DNA from: M1-B18 sp048264125
GTDB lineage: Bacteria > Bacillota > Clostridia > Peptostreptococcales > Natronincolaceae
Assembly (NCBI GenBank): GCA_048264125.1
Contig: JBLXDM010000001.1
Coordinates: 248,001-312,000 of the forward strand
Reading direction: 5' to 3'
Length of the DNA: 64,000 nt
This document shows, in pieces, positions 1-9,277 of this stretch. Under the pieces are notes generated by a model. It searched no databases, was not told the origin of the DNA, and saw only the letters and a list, made by a program, of their open reading frames with translations. Numbering within the stretch: position 1 is the first letter of the stretch; every line of letters starts with the position of its first letter. Both the position numbers and the translations under genes were made by a program.

Positions 1-2139
1 GCAGAGTGCAAGGAAGAGGTTGAAAAGACAGAAGGGGATTTCAAAGTATTTATGTATTGCAGTCATTGCAATTACAGGATGGAAAAACTAACTAGAACTC
101 ACTTCTCCTATAATACTCGGGAAGGTGCTTGTCCAACCTGTAGAGGCTTGGGAAAGGTTTTAACCATAAATAAAGAAAAAACTGTTAATGAAGATTTGTC
201 ATTGGAGGATGGCGCCGTTGATTATTGGGAGCAGAAATATAAAGAATATCAAATTTCATCCTTATATAATGCTTTTCAGCACTATGGCGTTCCTATTCAT
301 GCCAATACGCCAGTGGCTAGCTTTAGTAATGCTCAAAAATCTATTCTTTACTACGGCGTGGAAGGTGATGAGGTTAAGAAGCTGTTTCCAGGAATACTTC
401 CCCCAAAGACTGTAGCAGCAGGTCGATTCGAAGGAATATTTCCAACGCTGTGGAGACGGATTTCTGAAAAGGGAGGCGATGCTAAGCAGCTAAATAATTA
501 CTTTAATTATGATTTGTGTCCGGAATGCATGGGTGAAAGGCTGGATCAGTTAAGTCGTAATGTAACCGTTGAAAATATGCGACTTCCGAAATTGTCATTA
601 TTATCTTTGGAAGAATTATATGCATGGTTAGAAACGTTAGAGGATTCCGTAGCCCACAAAAATCGCGACCTTGTAGAAGTATATTTGATTGACTTAAAAA
701 CAAAGATTCAAAGGATTTTAAAGGTTGGATTAGGATATCTTTCTCTTGATCGTCAAACCATAACCTTATCCGGTGGTGAGCTGCAAAGGTTAAAATTGTC
801 CGCAGCATTGGATTCAGATCTGACAGGGATCATATATATTATGGATGAACCGACGATTGGCCTCCATCCCAAAGATACAGAAGGGATGATAGCGATATTG
901 AAAAAGCTCCGAGATTTAGGCAATACCGTTATTGTCATAGAACATGATCCAGATATTATGGAATCAGCGGATTATATTGTGGATATAGGGCCTGGTGCTG
1001 GAAAGCATGGTGGTGAAATCATCGGGGCTGGCACATTGGAAGAACTCAAAAAACAAGCTACCTCTGTGACTGGCGCATATTTAAAGAAAATAAAGCAAGA
1101 AAAGAAAGAGTTTAGAAAAGGAAGTGGAGATGTAATAGATATCAGAAATGCCAATTTATATAACTTAAAAAACGTTGATGTCACCTTTCCCACTGGTTGT
1201 CTGGTTGCGGTTGCAGGTGTATCAGGCTCAGGAAAATCCACTCTGGTATTTGAAGTGCTTGCAGGAAAACTAGATAAAAAACAAGCCAGCTTCAATATTA
1301 TGTCTGAAATACAGCTGTTTGACCAGGTAGTGACTATAGAGCAGTCTGCAATAACAAAAATGAAACGATCAAATATTGCCACCTATTCAGAGGTATATAC
1401 AGAAATTCGAAGCATCTTCGGAGGGCTTAAGGAAGCAAAGGATAAGGGTCTATCCTCCAAGCATTTTTCCTTTAATACCCCTGGAGGGCGTTGTGAAAAT
1501 TGCGAAGGCTTAGGATATGTGATTAGTAATATGCTTTTTTTCAAAGACATTGAGGTAATATGTCCAAGCTGTAATGGAAAGCAGTTTAACGAAAATGTTC
1601 TAGCAGTGAAGTATATGGGTCACTCCATTAAGAATATTCTGCAGATGAGTGTTGAAGAAGCACTCTTAATCTTTGCGGATAATCCCAAAATCATAAATAA
1701 ATTGCAGCTGCTGCAGGATGTCGGTTTAGGTTATTTAGAGCTAGGACAATCCTTGACAACATTGTCGGGTGGCGAAGGGCAGCGTTTAAAACTGGCAAAG
1801 GAGCTTATCAGTAATAAAGGTAAGCATAGTCTATACCTAATGGACGAGCCTACAACGGGACTACATCCAGTAGATGTTGAGAAATTCCTTACCCTTTTAA
1901 ACCGTATGGTTGATGCAGGAAACACGGTCATAGTTGTAGAACACAATCAGCAAGTAATTCAATCTGCCGATTGGATCATAGACCTTGGGCCTGAGGGTGG
2001 AAGGAATGGGGGAGAGGTTGTGTTTACAGGCACACCATTAGAAATGCTGGAAAATGGGAAAACTGCAACTGCAGAGTATCTGCGCAAAACACTTTCAACA
2101 CAGGGGGACGGTTCTTCTGTGTCCTCGAACAATGTTTGA
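1..2139 (+). CDS. UvrA-type excinuclease ATPase (5' end outside window)
   Basis: Twin-ATPase protein of the UvrA family, which scans DNA for damage or, in short paralogues, is linked to drug tolerance. The reading frame is open to base 1, so the first ATG (base 52) is internal and the N-terminal Walker A is missing. Visible in order: a zinc module (CSHC then CPTC), signature LSGGELQR, Walker B ending DEPTIGLHP, second Walker A (GVSGSGKST, near base 1225), second zinc module (CENC then CPSC), second signature LSGGEGQR and DEPTTGLHP. The spacing is compact, suggesting a short UvrA paralogue rather than the ~940-residue housekeeping UvrA, but the missing 5' part prevents a firm decision. No uvrB or uvrC lies in the window. 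Confidence 0.9.
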   Translation, partial: AECKEEVEKTEGDFKVFMYCSHCNYRMEKLTRTHFSYNTREGACPTCRGLGKVLTINKEKTVNEDLSLEDGAVDYWEQKYKEYQISSLYNAFQHYGVPIHANTPVASFSNAQKSILYYGVEGDEVKKLFPGILPPKTVAAGRFEGIFPTLWRRISEKGGDAKQLNNYFNYDLCPECMGERLDQLSRNVTVENMRLPKLSLLSLEELYAWLETLEDSVAHKNRDLVEVYLIDLKTKIQRILKVGLGYLSLDRQTITLSGGELQRLKLSAALDSDLTGIIYIMDEPTIGLHPKDTEGMIAILKKLRDLGNTVIVIEHDPDIMESADYIVDIGPGAGKHGGEIIGAGTLEELKKQATSVTGAYLKKIKQEKKEFRKGSGDVIDIRNANLYNLKNVDVTFPTGCLVAVAGVSGSGKSTLVFEVLAGKLDKKQASFNIMSEIQLFDQVVTIEQSAITKMKRSNIATYSEVYTEIRSIFGGLKEAKDKGLSSKHFSFNTPGGRCENCEGLGYVISNMLFFKDIEVICPSCNGKQFNENVLAVKYMGHSIKNILQMSVEEALLIFADNPKIINKLQLLQDVGLGYLELGQSLTTLSGGEGQRLKLAKELISNKGKHSLYLMDEPTTGLHPVDVEKFLTLLNRMVDAGNTVIVVEHNQQVIQSADWIIDLGPEGGRNGGEVVFTGTPLEMLENGKTATAEYLRKTLSTQGDGSSVSSNNV

Positions 2140-2318
2140 TAATAAAAAAAGTAAAAATATTGCCCATATATCTCATATCATAGACATTGAAGGATTTGCC
2201 AACTGAAAATAGAATAATAAGCTTGAGACGAATTGAGAATGAGGGATATTTACACCAAAATCATGAGGATGAGCGCACAAAATAGATGATTTTTATACTG
2301 TATCTGGAGGTGTGTAAT

Positions 2319-3194
2319 ATGGATTCTGCATTACAGCTTAAAATGCTATATGATAATGGCGCGAGTCTATCCAAGGATGAAATAGATCATTTGCTATACT
2401 CGTCCCAGCTGGTACAAATGCTTACAAGTGAGCTCAAAAAGACCTCACTATTTCCCATTTGGAGGTTGCTGGCCCTCGCAGAAATTCCTTATGCAGCAAG
2501 ATTAAAGTATACACAAGAGCTAATGAAGTATGTAGATGAGGCATACTTTGCATCGGTAGGGTATACATTGACAGGCAACGCTGATGATATATTGCCCTGT
2601 TATAATGCAATGCTGGTTGAAGCATATTCAAAGCTTGGATGGGCTGACACAAATCATGTGAGGTCCGCAGTAGAATGGATCAAGAATTATCAGGTGTTTG
2701 AAAGAAACAAAAAAACAGCATGGGATGGAAGGGGCATTAAAAAATATGGTGGCTGCATGAGGGAAACGCCATGCTATATAGGAATCGCAAAATCAGTAAA
2801 GGCCTTGATTTATTATTCTGCAAGCATAACAGAAACGGATGATCATGCTAAGAAAAGCATCGAAAAGGGCATGGCGTATTTACTACAGCATAATCTGTAC
2901 CAACGGATGTCAAATAACGAACCAATAACTAAGCATATCCTTGACATCGCTTATCCCCAGTCCTATCAGCTAAATATAGTTGAATTGCTGGATATTGCTT
3001 ATCATACAGAAAATATCAATAATCCAAGGGTAAAAAGCGCCGCTGAGTATATTAAAACTAAGAGGACGAAGAATAATGATTGGAAAATCAATTATGTATA
3101 TCAGGCCGATGGCTATGTTAGCTTTGATAAACGTGGGGATAAGGGAGAATGGGTCAGCTATCTATTGAGTAAATTTCTAACCAGAAGTGGATGA
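2319..3194 (+). CDS. Unrecognised protein, possibly alpha/alpha-toroid (prenyltransferase-like)
   Basis: A soluble protein of about 291 residues with no signal peptide or membrane segment. I start it at the ATG at 2319 because GGAGG lies at 2307-2311; an in-frame ATG 33 bases upstream has no ribosome site. The middle and C-terminal parts show repeated helical segments with motifs such as YGGCMRETPCYIG and WKINYVYQADGYVSF, reminiscent of the helical repeats of prenyltransferase/squalene-cyclase-like toroids, but no catalytic motif is clear. It ends 17 bases before a response regulator and may be co-transcribed with it. The fold assignment is inference; the function is unknown. Confidence 0.6.
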   Translation: MDSALQLKMLYDNGASLSKDEIDHLLYSSQLVQMLTSELKKTSLFPIWRLLALAEIPYAARLKYTQELMKYVDEAYFASVGYTLTGNADDILPCYNAMLVEAYSKLGWADTNHVRSAVEWIKNYQVFERNKKTAWDGRGIKKYGGCMRETPCYIGIAKSVKALIYYSASITETDDHAKKSIEKGMAYLLQHNLYQRMSNNEPITKHILDIAYPQSYQLNIVELLDIAYHTENINNPRVKSAAEYIKTKRTKNNDWKINYVYQADGYVSFDKRGDKGEWVSYLLSKFLTRSG

Positions 3195-3211
3195 GGGGTG
3201 GAGGCTATTAG

Positions 3212-3886
3212 ATGAATACAATTTTGGTTGTTGAAGATGAGGATATATTGCGTGAAGTGATAGTAGACTATCTAAACGAGGAAGGGTATCAGGTGCTGGA
3301 GGCCCCAGATGGAGAAAAGGCTTTGGAGCTGTTTCAATCTAATTCAGTAGATTTAGTTATACTAGACATTGTTCTACCGAAGCTTGATGGCTGGTCGGTA
3401 TGCCGCAGAATACGGAAAAATTCTAGTATACCTATCATCATTTTGACCGCCCGTTCAGATGAGGATGATTCTCTTCTGGGATATGAGCTGGGGGCGGATG
3501 ATTATCTAGTTAAACCATATAGTCCCCGTGTTCTAATGGTGAAGGTGAGGCGATTTTTAGGAAAATACTCGGGTGCATTGGATGGAATGCTAATGTCAGC
3601 CGGGGGAATTGTTATTAATTTAGGCTCTAGGTTAGTTACTGTAGAGGATAACACTATTAATTTGACCCATACAGAATTTGAAATTCTCGCCTATTTAATG
3701 CAAAATAAAGGGCTTGTAATAACCAGAGAACAATTAATCGCTAAAATATGGGGCTATGATTTTTATGGTGATGAAAAGACTGTGAACAGCCACATCAGAA
3801 ACCTGCGTGCTAAGCTGGGCAGTAGAGGCGGCTGTATTGTTACGGTCATTCGCGCGGGATATAAATTTGAAGAGGAAAAGCTATGA
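3212..3886 (+). CDS. OmpR-family response regulator
   Basis: DNA-binding response regulator of 224 residues. The receiver domain (residues 1-115) has the acidic pocket (VEDED), the phospho-acceptor Asp in VILDIVLPKLDGW near residue 53, and the conserved Lys in DDYLVKPYSP. The C-terminal winged helix (about 130-222) has the usual TEFEILAYLM and GYDFYGDEKTVNSHIRNLRAK segments. Its stop overlaps the start of the sensor kinase (ATGA), so the two are translationally coupled. A close tandem repeat of an OmpR-type half-site lies before the next operon (5852-5872), making the O-acylation genes a plausible target; that link is inference. Confidence 0.93.
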   Translation: MNTILVVEDEDILREVIVDYLNEEGYQVLEAPDGEKALELFQSNSVDLVILDIVLPKLDGWSVCRRIRKNSSIPIIILTARSDEDDSLLGYELGADDYLVKPYSPRVLMVKVRRFLGKYSGALDGMLMSAGGIVINLGSRLVTVEDNTINLTHTEFEILAYLMQNKGLVITREQLIAKIWGYDFYGDEKTVNSHIRNLRAKLGSRGGCIVTVIRAGYKFEEEKL

Positions 3887-5631
3887 AAAAAAGTATTGTT
3901 TTTAAATGGTTTGTGCTGACTGCGCTATTATTCTCCACGATGTTTTTATTCATTGGCATCACACAAAATTACTTTTTTGAGAAATATTACATAAATAAGA
4001 AGGCAGATACGCTCAAAGCTTATATGCAGGAGTATGTAAGCTTATCAGAGAAAGAAGGGACAGAAGCAGCCTCCATTGAACTATATCAGAATAACCATAT
4101 CTGGATTACTAAGCTGGATGGATATGGACGTATCAACGATGTGGAGGATTACTATATTGAAGTGAAGTTAAATAACGATGCTCAGGGGGATTTGCGGATT
4201 CCAATGTACGCCTTTGAAGGGCAATTTTCCTCCGATGTCCTCTCTTCATTAAAGGTCGGGGATGAGGTAGTTATGGATACAGTCAATATAGCGGATGAAA
4301 AAATACCTTATCTGATACAGACTGATTCAATGGGAGTGGTAAATCTAAGCATTGCAAACAAGCTACATGGGCCCAATGCCGATGAAGCTTATAGTCACCT
4401 TAACACTGGACTCCTCAGAGGAAGGATAACCAAGGCCGTATTTCCGGAGCGAAGGGAGTATATTTCCTTTCCTTATCAGGAGAGTTATTTTTTAGAGCAG
4501 GTCAAGGAATTTCAGGCTGGCCTGCTGGCTGATAACGCAAAGCCGCTACAATATGCAGAAGAACTAACAACAACAGCAAATTTTGCAGAATATACAATCA
4601 TCATCGAACCAGTGGTTGAAAATGGGGTAACAGAATACATATTTGCCATGACCTCCCTTCAGCCGGTGGATGAAGCAATATCGGTTATACGGCAATTTTA
4701 TCCTTATTTTTTTGGATTTACCCTTTTGTGTGTCATATTTTTGGCCTTTATTTTTTCTAAATGGCTGGCGAAACCGCTGATATCCATCAATAGGATCACA
4801 GGGAAAATAGCAAGCATGGATTTTTCAGAAAGGCTGCCGGTGGGTTCCACCGATGAAATTGGTCAGTTATCTCAAAATATCAATCACCTGTCCAGACAGA
4901 TGGAAGCATATATTGGTCAGCTTAAAGAGGAGCTGGATAAAGAGAGAAAATTGGAGGCTATACGAAAGGAATTTATTGCGGGGGTTTCTCATGAGCTGAA
5001 AACGCCCCTTGCTGTTATGAAAAGCTGTCTGTCTATTTTAAAGGACGGAATCGCAGCTGAAAAAAGAGAGCATTACTTTCAGGCGATGGAGGATGAGATA
5101 CAGCGGACGGACCTGCTGGTTGTTAATATGCTGGATCTAGCTAAGTTTGAATCTGGCACCTATAGGCCTGAAATGGCGCCTTTTGAAATAGATAAAGCCA
5201 TTACTGAAGTATGCAGATCGCTGGATGAACAAATACGGAATAAAAATCTTACCCTCACATTAAGACTTAGCACTCAAATGGTGGTGGGCCATAAAGGTCT
5301 AATCGGTCGGGTGATCACAAATTTTCTCAGCAATGCAATCCGGCATACAGAGGAAGGACATGAAATCGTAATTACTGTAAGCACTCATAGACAGAAAGCA
5401 GAAGTAAGCGTAGAAAACCAGGGAAATCCAATATCAGAGGAAGACAGAAAAAAAATATGGAGCCAATTCTATCGTGTGGAGGCCCGGACCTCCAAAGCAG
5501 GTACAGGCCTTGGACTTGCCATTTCCAAGGAAATACTGGAGCTTCATCATGCGGCTTATGGTGTAGAAAATACAAAGGATGGTGTTCGCTTTTTCTTTGC
5601 GTTGCCGATACAGCCATCAACTAAAGCTTAA
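3883..5631 (+). CDS. Sensor histidine kinase, HAMP type
   Basis: Membrane sensor kinase of 582 residues, partner of the response regulator it overlaps by 4 bases. An N-terminal membrane helix (about 8-28) is followed by a large extracytoplasmic sensor domain (about 30-265), a second helix (about 270-295), a HAMP linker, the dimerisation helix with phospho-acceptor His370 in SHELKTPLAV, and an ATPase domain with an N box (NFLSNAIRHTEEG) and a G box (GTGLGLAISKEI). The sensor domain is not one I recognise. Conserved catalytic motifs are intact. A hairpin terminator-like structure follows at 5778-5811. Confidence 0.92.
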   Translation: MKKSIVFKWFVLTALLFSTMFLFIGITQNYFFEKYYINKKADTLKAYMQEYVSLSEKEGTEAASIELYQNNHIWITKLDGYGRINDVEDYYIEVKLNNDAQGDLRIPMYAFEGQFSSDVLSSLKVGDEVVMDTVNIADEKIPYLIQTDSMGVVNLSIANKLHGPNADEAYSHLNTGLLRGRITKAVFPERREYISFPYQESYFLEQVKEFQAGLLADNAKPLQYAEELTTTANFAEYTIIIEPVVENGVTEYIFAMTSLQPVDEAISVIRQFYPYFFGFTLLCVIFLAFIFSKWLAKPLISINRITGKIASMDFSERLPVGSTDEIGQLSQNINHLSRQMEAYIGQLKEELDKERKLEAIRKEFIAGVSHELKTPLAVMKSCLSILKDGIAAEKREHYFQAMEDEIQRTDLLVVNMLDLAKFESGTYRPEMAPFEIDKAITEVCRSLDEQIRNKNLTLTLRLSTQMVVGHKGLIGRVITNFLSNAIRHTEEGHEIVITVSTHRQKAEVSVENQGNPISEEDRKKIWSQFYRVEARTSKAGTGLGLAISKEILELHHAAYGVENTKDGVRFFFALPIQPSTKA

Positions 5632-5777
5632 CTTGGATGGATTTTACGACGCCAAACAAATGCAAGTCGTGTAATCTAAGGGTATGCAATACCCATCTTC
5701 CATTAAAGAGTTGGGAATCTTGAAATTTCTAGGCAGCAGATAAATAATGGCTAAAGTTTAATATTTACCGATGAAAC

Positions 5778-5811
5778 AGCTATGAAGTAATTCTTCATGG
5801 CTTTTATTTTG
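5778..5811 (+). terminator. Hairpin terminator after the two-component operon
   Basis: A 10-bp stem (AGCTATGAAG with CTTCATGGCT, one G-T pair) with a 5-base loop is followed by TTTTATTTT. It lies between the sensor kinase and the SGNH lipoprotein gene and fits an intrinsic terminator. Confidence 0.65.
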
Positions 5812-5851
5812 AGTAAAATTATAACACAAATAAATAATATCTGAGCTTTAT

Positions 5852-5872
5852 CTCATCTGCACCTCATCTGCA
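5852..5872 (+). promoter_or_regulatory. Tandem direct repeat, possible response-regulator site
   Basis: CTCATCTGCA occurs twice with an 11-bp period (5852-5861 and 5863-5872), one helical turn, the arrangement typical of OmpR-family binding sites. It is about 50 bp upstream of the lipoprotein start. Binding by the adjacent regulator is inferred. Confidence 0.45.
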
Positions 5873-5920
5873 TGTGAATGCTGTAATATTTGCATATCAA
5901 ATATAGAAAAGAGGTTATTT

Positions 5921-6526
5921 ATGAAAAAATTAATGATTGGCTTTCTGATAGGCCTTCTCTTGATTTCAGCAACTGCCTGCGGAAATAAAACCGCAGAAGA
6001 GGATGCTGAGGCTGAGTTTGAAAGCAGTGTGTTTTTAGGAGATTCCATTACTGAGGGCTTTGTTTTTAATGAAATCCTGCCGAGAGAAGCTGTAATAGCC
6101 GGAGCAGGGACTACAGCAGGTTTTATTTATGATGATATTGATGGTTTGTCCGAGAAAAAACCTGATAACGTATTTATCATGTTAGGATCAATTGATATCC
6201 TCATGCCTGTAGATGATCCTAAGGAATTATTCAGAAATGATTTAACGAAGCTAATAAACAAGATTAAAGAAGAGCTGCCGGATAGTAATATATATCTGCA
6301 ATCTATAACACCTGTGACACAGGAGGCGTTAAAGGAGGAGCCTCGCTATAAGGAAATAGAGGAATATAACGAGATCGTAAAAGAGGTGGCGGACCAGTTG
6401 TCAGCTAACTATGTAGACATAGGGACATTGGCACAGGAAAACCCAGATTTATATGCCGAGGATGGCATCCATTTTAAAAAAGAATTTTACCAGCTATGGC
6501 TGGAAAAGCTTTCTAATTTAATATAG
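5921..6526 (+). CDS. SGNH/GDSL-family lipoprotein esterase
   Basis: Exported lipoprotein of 201 residues. The signal peptide ends in a lipobox (SATAC, Cys20). The mature part has SGNH hydrolase blocks: FLGDSITEG (nucleophile Ser), a block with GSIDIL in the place of the usual GxND, and a C-terminal DGIHF carrying the catalytic Asp and His. It is the first gene of a three-gene cassette (SGNH lipoprotein, MBOAT, DHHW protein) like those that move acetyl groups across the membrane onto a surface polymer. Likely role: esterase or acetyltransferase on the outer face of the membrane. The acceptor polymer cannot be told from sequence. Confidence 0.85.
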   Translation: MKKLMIGFLIGLLLISATACGNKTAEEDAEAEFESSVFLGDSITEGFVFNEILPREAVIAGAGTTAGFIYDDIDGLSEKKPDNVFIMLGSIDILMPVDDPKELFRNDLTKLINKIKEELPDSNIYLQSITPVTQEALKEEPRYKEIEEYNEIVKEVADQLSANYVDIGTLAQENPDLYAEDGIHFKKEFYQLWLEKLSNLI

Positions 6527-6539
6527 CGGAGGAGGTCAT

Positions 6540-7946
6540 ATGGTTTTTAGCAGCTTGTTTTTCACATTTGCTTTTTTACCTGTAACAGTAATCCTATATT
6601 ATTCGTTAGGCAAGCAATTCAAGAATACTCTCCTGCTTTTTGCAAGCCTATTTTTCTATGCATGGGGAGAACCTGTCTATGTGTTATTGATGTGCGGGTC
6701 TGTATTGTTTAATTACTGTATAGGCGCTCTCATAGGCAGGGAAGCTGCCAGCAGGCAAAAAAAGAAGCTTTATTTAATAATAAGCCTCGTGTTAAATTTA
6801 GGCTGCCTCGCTTATTTTAAATACTTCGGAATGATCATAGGTACAATAGCATCCTTTGGTGGTTGGGGCTTGAAGGTGCCAACACCTGCACTGCCAATAG
6901 GAATCTCCTTCTATACCTTTCAGATACTATCCTATGTGATTGATGTATATAGAGGAAAAATCAAGCCCCAGAAAAGCCTGATTCTTTGTGCGCTATATAT
7001 AACTATGTTCCCTCAGCTGGTGGCTGGCCCTATTGTGAACTATGTTGACATTGAAGCACAGTTAGCAGACAGGCGCATGACCTTTAAAAAATTCAACTCT
7101 GGACTGGGGCGCTTCTTGCAGGGACTGGCTAAAAAGCTGCTGCTGGCCAATAATATAGGGCTGCTATGGTCGGAAGTAAAAGCCATTCCCAGCACTGAAA
7201 TTACAGTGCTCATGGCATGGGCAGGGATTATTGCCTTCTCATTGCAAATTTATTTTGATTTTAGCGGGTATTCAGATATGGCCATCGGATTGGGAAAAAT
7301 GTTTGGATTTAGCTTCAAAGAAAACTTCAAATATCCATATATCTCACAAAGCATATCGGAGTTTTGGCGGCGGTGGCATATATCCCTTGGCTCATGGTTC
7401 AAGGAATATGTGTATATACCACTTGGAGGGAGCCGTGTCGGAAAGTGGAAAATGATACAAAACCTATTCATCGTATGGTTTCTTACAGGCCTCTGGCATG
7501 GTGCCAGCTGGAATTTTGTTTTATGGGGACTATATTTTGGCGCCTTATTATTAATCGAAAAATTGTTTTTGCAGAAAAGCATGCAAGGATGGCCAAGGGC
7601 TGTCCGTCATATATATTTATTGCTGTTTGTTGTTATAGGCTGGGTGTCTTTTGAATTTACAAGCCTAATAGATATATTGGGTTTTCTGCGGGCCATGCTT
7701 GGGGTAGGGGGTAATACCCTTATCGATAACCAAGGAATTGTGAAGCTAAAAGCCTATGCTCTACTATATATAGCTTGTATCATTGCAGCTACTCCTTGGC
7801 CAAAGAAACAGGCAGTATTATTTAAAAGCACACATCGCAGCTTATATAGATTAGCAGCAAGCGTATACTATTGTGTACTAATGCTATTATCAACCGCACA
7901 CATGGTTGGTTCAACCTACAACCCCTTTATATATTTTAGATTTTAG
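6540..7946 (+). CDS. MBOAT-family membrane O-acyltransferase (AlgI/DltB-like)
   Basis: Polytopic membrane protein of 468 residues with about ten hydrophobic segments. It carries the MBOAT hallmarks: PIGISFYTFQ, the FDFSGYSDMAIGL block, EFWRRWHISLGSWFKEYVYIPLGG, and the active-site His320 in LTGLWHGASWNF. The family takes an acyl group from a cytosolic donor and passes it outside, as AlgI does for alginate and PatA for peptidoglycan. It starts 13 bases after the SGNH lipoprotein gene behind GGAGG and is followed after 14 bases by a truncated DHHW gene, so the usual third partner is damaged. Confidence 0.92.
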   Translation: MVFSSLFFTFAFLPVTVILYYSLGKQFKNTLLLFASLFFYAWGEPVYVLLMCGSVLFNYCIGALIGREAASRQKKKLYLIISLVLNLGCLAYFKYFGMIIGTIASFGGWGLKVPTPALPIGISFYTFQILSYVIDVYRGKIKPQKSLILCALYITMFPQLVAGPIVNYVDIEAQLADRRMTFKKFNSGLGRFLQGLAKKLLLANNIGLLWSEVKAIPSTEITVLMAWAGIIAFSLQIYFDFSGYSDMAIGLGKMFGFSFKENFKYPYISQSISEFWRRWHISLGSWFKEYVYIPLGGSRVGKWKMIQNLFIVWFLTGLWHGASWNFVLWGLYFGALLLIEKLFLQKSMQGWPRAVRHIYLLLFVVIGWVSFEFTSLIDILGFLRAMLGVGGNTLIDNQGIVKLKAYALLYIACIIAATPWPKKQAVLFKSTHRSLYRLAASVYYCVLMLLSTAHMVGSTYNPFIYFRF

Positions 7947-7960
7947 TCTGGAGGATGGAT

Positions 7961-8260
7961 ATGGGAGTAAATAACAAAAAAGACGATACTATTATAAAGA
8001 ATGTGGCGGGTATGCTTCCCTTCTTATTTATACTGGCGATGCTCATTTTCCATATGGTGCTGCCGGATAAAACCTTTTCGAAGGAGGAAAAACGTTATTT
8101 AGCACAATGGCCTAGATTCTATGTTGAAAATGTATTAAACGGCAGCTATGCGCCTAAGGTTGAAGCCTATTTTTCAGATCAATTTCCTTTTCGAAGCCTA
8201 TGGGTTGGTATGAAGGAGCGGTCAGATCAAATTTTATTTAAAGGGACTACAGATATTTGA
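7961..8260 (+). pseudogene. Truncated DHHW-family protein
   Basis: The reading frame encodes the first 99 residues of a DHHW-type membrane-anchored protein: a membrane helix near residues 15-37, then TFSKEEKRYLAQWP and YFSDQFPFRSLWVG, which are characteristic of the N-terminus of these roughly 370-residue proteins. It stops right after KGTTDI, where intact relatives continue with the SGNH-like catalytic domain; the following 95 bases hold no continuation in any frame. I start it at 7961 because GGAGG at 7950-7954 is correctly spaced there; an ATG 6 bases upstream is too close. The third gene of the acylation cassette is therefore a remnant made by deletion. Confidence 0.75.
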
Positions 8261-8312
8261 GAACCTTAATGAGAAGGATGGGTAATTTTGGTGACTAAAT
8301 GACAATTATTGT

Positions 8313-8320
8313 GATATAAT
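8313..8320 (+). promoter_or_regulatory. Extended -10 promoter of the fic gene
   Basis: TGATATAAT (8312-8320) matches an extended -10 box and lies 36 bp before the start of the Fic gene. No good -35 box is visible. Confidence 0.5.
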
Positions 8321-8355
8321 TTATAGATAAAAGACAATGAAAATAGGTGGATTAA

Positions 8356-9120
8356 ATGGATATATACAGATTGCTCGACTTATATAAGGCTGCAATTGAC
8401 GAACGTAAGCCCTTCGAGGGTGAGCTGCTTAAACAGATCAGAGAATATTATCGTATTGGTCTTACTTGGTCCTCCAACGCACTTGAGGGAAATACCCTTA
8501 CAGAAAGTGAAACAAAGGTGCTGCTTGAGGATGGGTTGACGGTTGGCGGCAAACCATTGCGCGATACCTTTGAGGCGATTGGACATGCCAAAGCATATGA
8601 TTTTATGTTTACGCTGCTTAATAATAGAAGCATCACTGAAGCTGATATTCGTATGATGCATCAAATGTTCTACGAAAGCATAGAACCCGAATATGCCGGT
8701 AGGTATCGTGATATGGATGTGTTTATCAGTGGTTCAAAATATCCTGTAACAGAACCGGAGTGCATACAGGCAGAAATGGATGGTCTGCTTCGGTGGATTA
8801 TAAACGAACGAGATCGCTTGCATCCGGTTGCATTTGCGGCACAGCTTCATAAGCGGTTTGTATTTATCCATCCCTTTAAAGATGGAAATGGGAGAATTGC
8901 TAGGCTTATCATGAATACCTCATTAATTCAGGACGGGTATCTGCTGGCCGTAATTCCTCCAATACTCAGGCATGAATATATTGAGCTTCTTGAACAAGCC
9001 CATAGAGATGATAAACCCCTAGAGCAATTTATTGCAGAACGAGTTATCGAAGCTCAAAAGGATATTATGAGGCTATTGCATATGCCTATACCAAAGCTGG
9101 ATAGCGGTGTTGATAAGTAG
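8356..9120 (+). CDS. Fic-domain protein (probable AMPylase)
   Basis: Stand-alone Fic protein of 254 residues. The Fic core motif HPFKDGNGRIAR begins at His172, with all catalytic and phosphate-binding residues present, so nucleotidyl transfer (usually AMP onto a hydroxyl of a target protein) is expected. An N-terminal segment SSNALEGN (near residue 37) fits the inhibitory helix motif [S/T]xxxE[G/N], placing it among self-inhibited Fic proteins with the inhibitor N-terminal to the Fic fold. No HTH domain or antitoxin partner is encoded beside it. It has its own promoter and sits next to the truncated DHHW gene. The target protein is unknown. Confidence 0.9.
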   Translation: MDIYRLLDLYKAAIDERKPFEGELLKQIREYYRIGLTWSSNALEGNTLTESETKVLLEDGLTVGGKPLRDTFEAIGHAKAYDFMFTLLNNRSITEADIRMMHQMFYESIEPEYAGRYRDMDVFISGSKYPVTEPECIQAEMDGLLRWIINERDRLHPVAFAAQLHKRFVFIHPFKDGNGRIARLIMNTSLIQDGYLLAVIPPILRHEYIELLEQAHRDDKPLEQFIAERVIEAQKDIMRLLHMPIPKLDSGVDK

Positions 9121-9229
9121 CTATAGTATAAAGGTAAAGATCAGTGGATTATATTTTTGATGAAGTAAACAGAAAAAGTAAATCAGTCATAAGGAAATCT
9201 TAAGATTTCGATAAGCTAAAATTAAAACA

Positions 9230-9272
9230 CAGCTCCTTCTTATGTGGTTAAATAGACCATAAGAAGGAGCTG
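9230..9272 (+). promoter_or_regulatory. Long hairpin that masks the ribosome site of the carboxypeptidase gene
   Basis: A perfect 15-bp inverted repeat: CAGCTCCTTCTTATG (9230-9244) and its complement (9258-9272) with a 13-base loop. The right arm contains the AAGAAGGAG ribosome site of the gene starting at 9278, so the folded mRNA would block translation. No U-run follows, so it is not an ordinary terminator. Confidence 0.7.
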
Positions 9273-9277
9273 ATTTC

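Noticed and set aside
52..54. ATG as the start of the UvrA-type gene
   Set aside because: The frame is open to base 1 and the coding signal continues upstream; Walker A of the first ATPase is missing, so the gene begins outside the window.
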